From the NCBI GenBank assembly GCA_947632745.1, contig CANRQH010000092.1:1-5557 (forward strand): a stretch of 5,557 bases of DNA. Direction: 5' to 3'. The stretch's first letter is position 1. Each line of letters opens with the position of its first letter. This DNA is from an uncultured Clostridia bacterium (lineage in GTDB: Bacteria; Bacillota; Clostridia; TANB77; CAG-508). Both the position numbers and the translations under genes were made by a program. This document shows, one piece after another, positions 5,520 to 5,557 of this stretch. The notes beneath the pieces were generated by a model. The model saw only the letters and a program-made list of their open reading frames with translations, did not search any database and had not been told where the DNA came from.

Positions 5520-5557
5520 GTACTTTATAGAAAATGAGATAGCAGAAATGTTGTGGC

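Noticed and set aside
1..5557. CRISPR array, insertion sequence or phage genes
   Set aside because: No regularly spaced short repeats, transposase, terminal inverted repeats or phage proteins are visible; the only sizeable repeats are the CnaB coding units.

Overview
The window is very A+T-rich, with AGA/AGG-dominated arginine codons, genes on both strands, tRNA genes that encode their own CCA end, and Gram-positive surface-protein architecture. This points to a low-GC Firmicute, most likely an uncultured gut-type Clostridia member. That assignment is inferred from style only; no marker gene is present.

Layout: (1) 1-1972, minus strand: the N-terminal 657 residues of a secreted surface adhesin with a signal peptide, a Cys-Gln thioester domain and at least two CnaB repeats. 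It runs off the left edge. (2) 1973-2233: divergent A/T-rich intergenic region. (3) 2234-3480, plus strand: a PBP5-type D-alanyl-D-alanine carboxypeptidase whose reading frame is interrupted twice. Each time one extra C lies in the same heptamer, CTCGGAA, turning an expected GGA glycine codon into an in-frame CGG. Skipping that C twice restores a full-length protein of about 414 residues with intact SxxK, SxN and KTG motifs. (4) 3482-3533: bidirectional terminator. (5) 3532-3933, minus strand: a membrane-anchored XRE-type helix-turn-helix protein. (6) 4087-4346: a tRNA-Gly(GCC) unit with promoter and terminator; the tRNA has C instead of the near-universal U55. (7) 4415-5131, plus strand: a multi-pass membrane protein with a DUF3592-like extracytoplasmic region. 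(8) 5155-5366: a tRNA-Cys(GCA) unit with promoter and terminator. (9) 5367-5557: phased A-tracts leading into a strong-looking promoter whose transcript leaves the window.

Functionally the window mixes envelope genes (adhesin, peptidoglycan carboxypeptidase, two membrane proteins) with two independent tRNA units; no multigene operon is evident. The main point of interest is the twice-repeated CTCGGAA lesion in the carboxypeptidase. The alternatives are recoding (+1 frameshifting at a rare or possibly unassigned CGG codon), a motif-specific sequencing artefact, or ordinary pseudogenisation. These were the only in-frame CGG codons I found in the coding sequence here.
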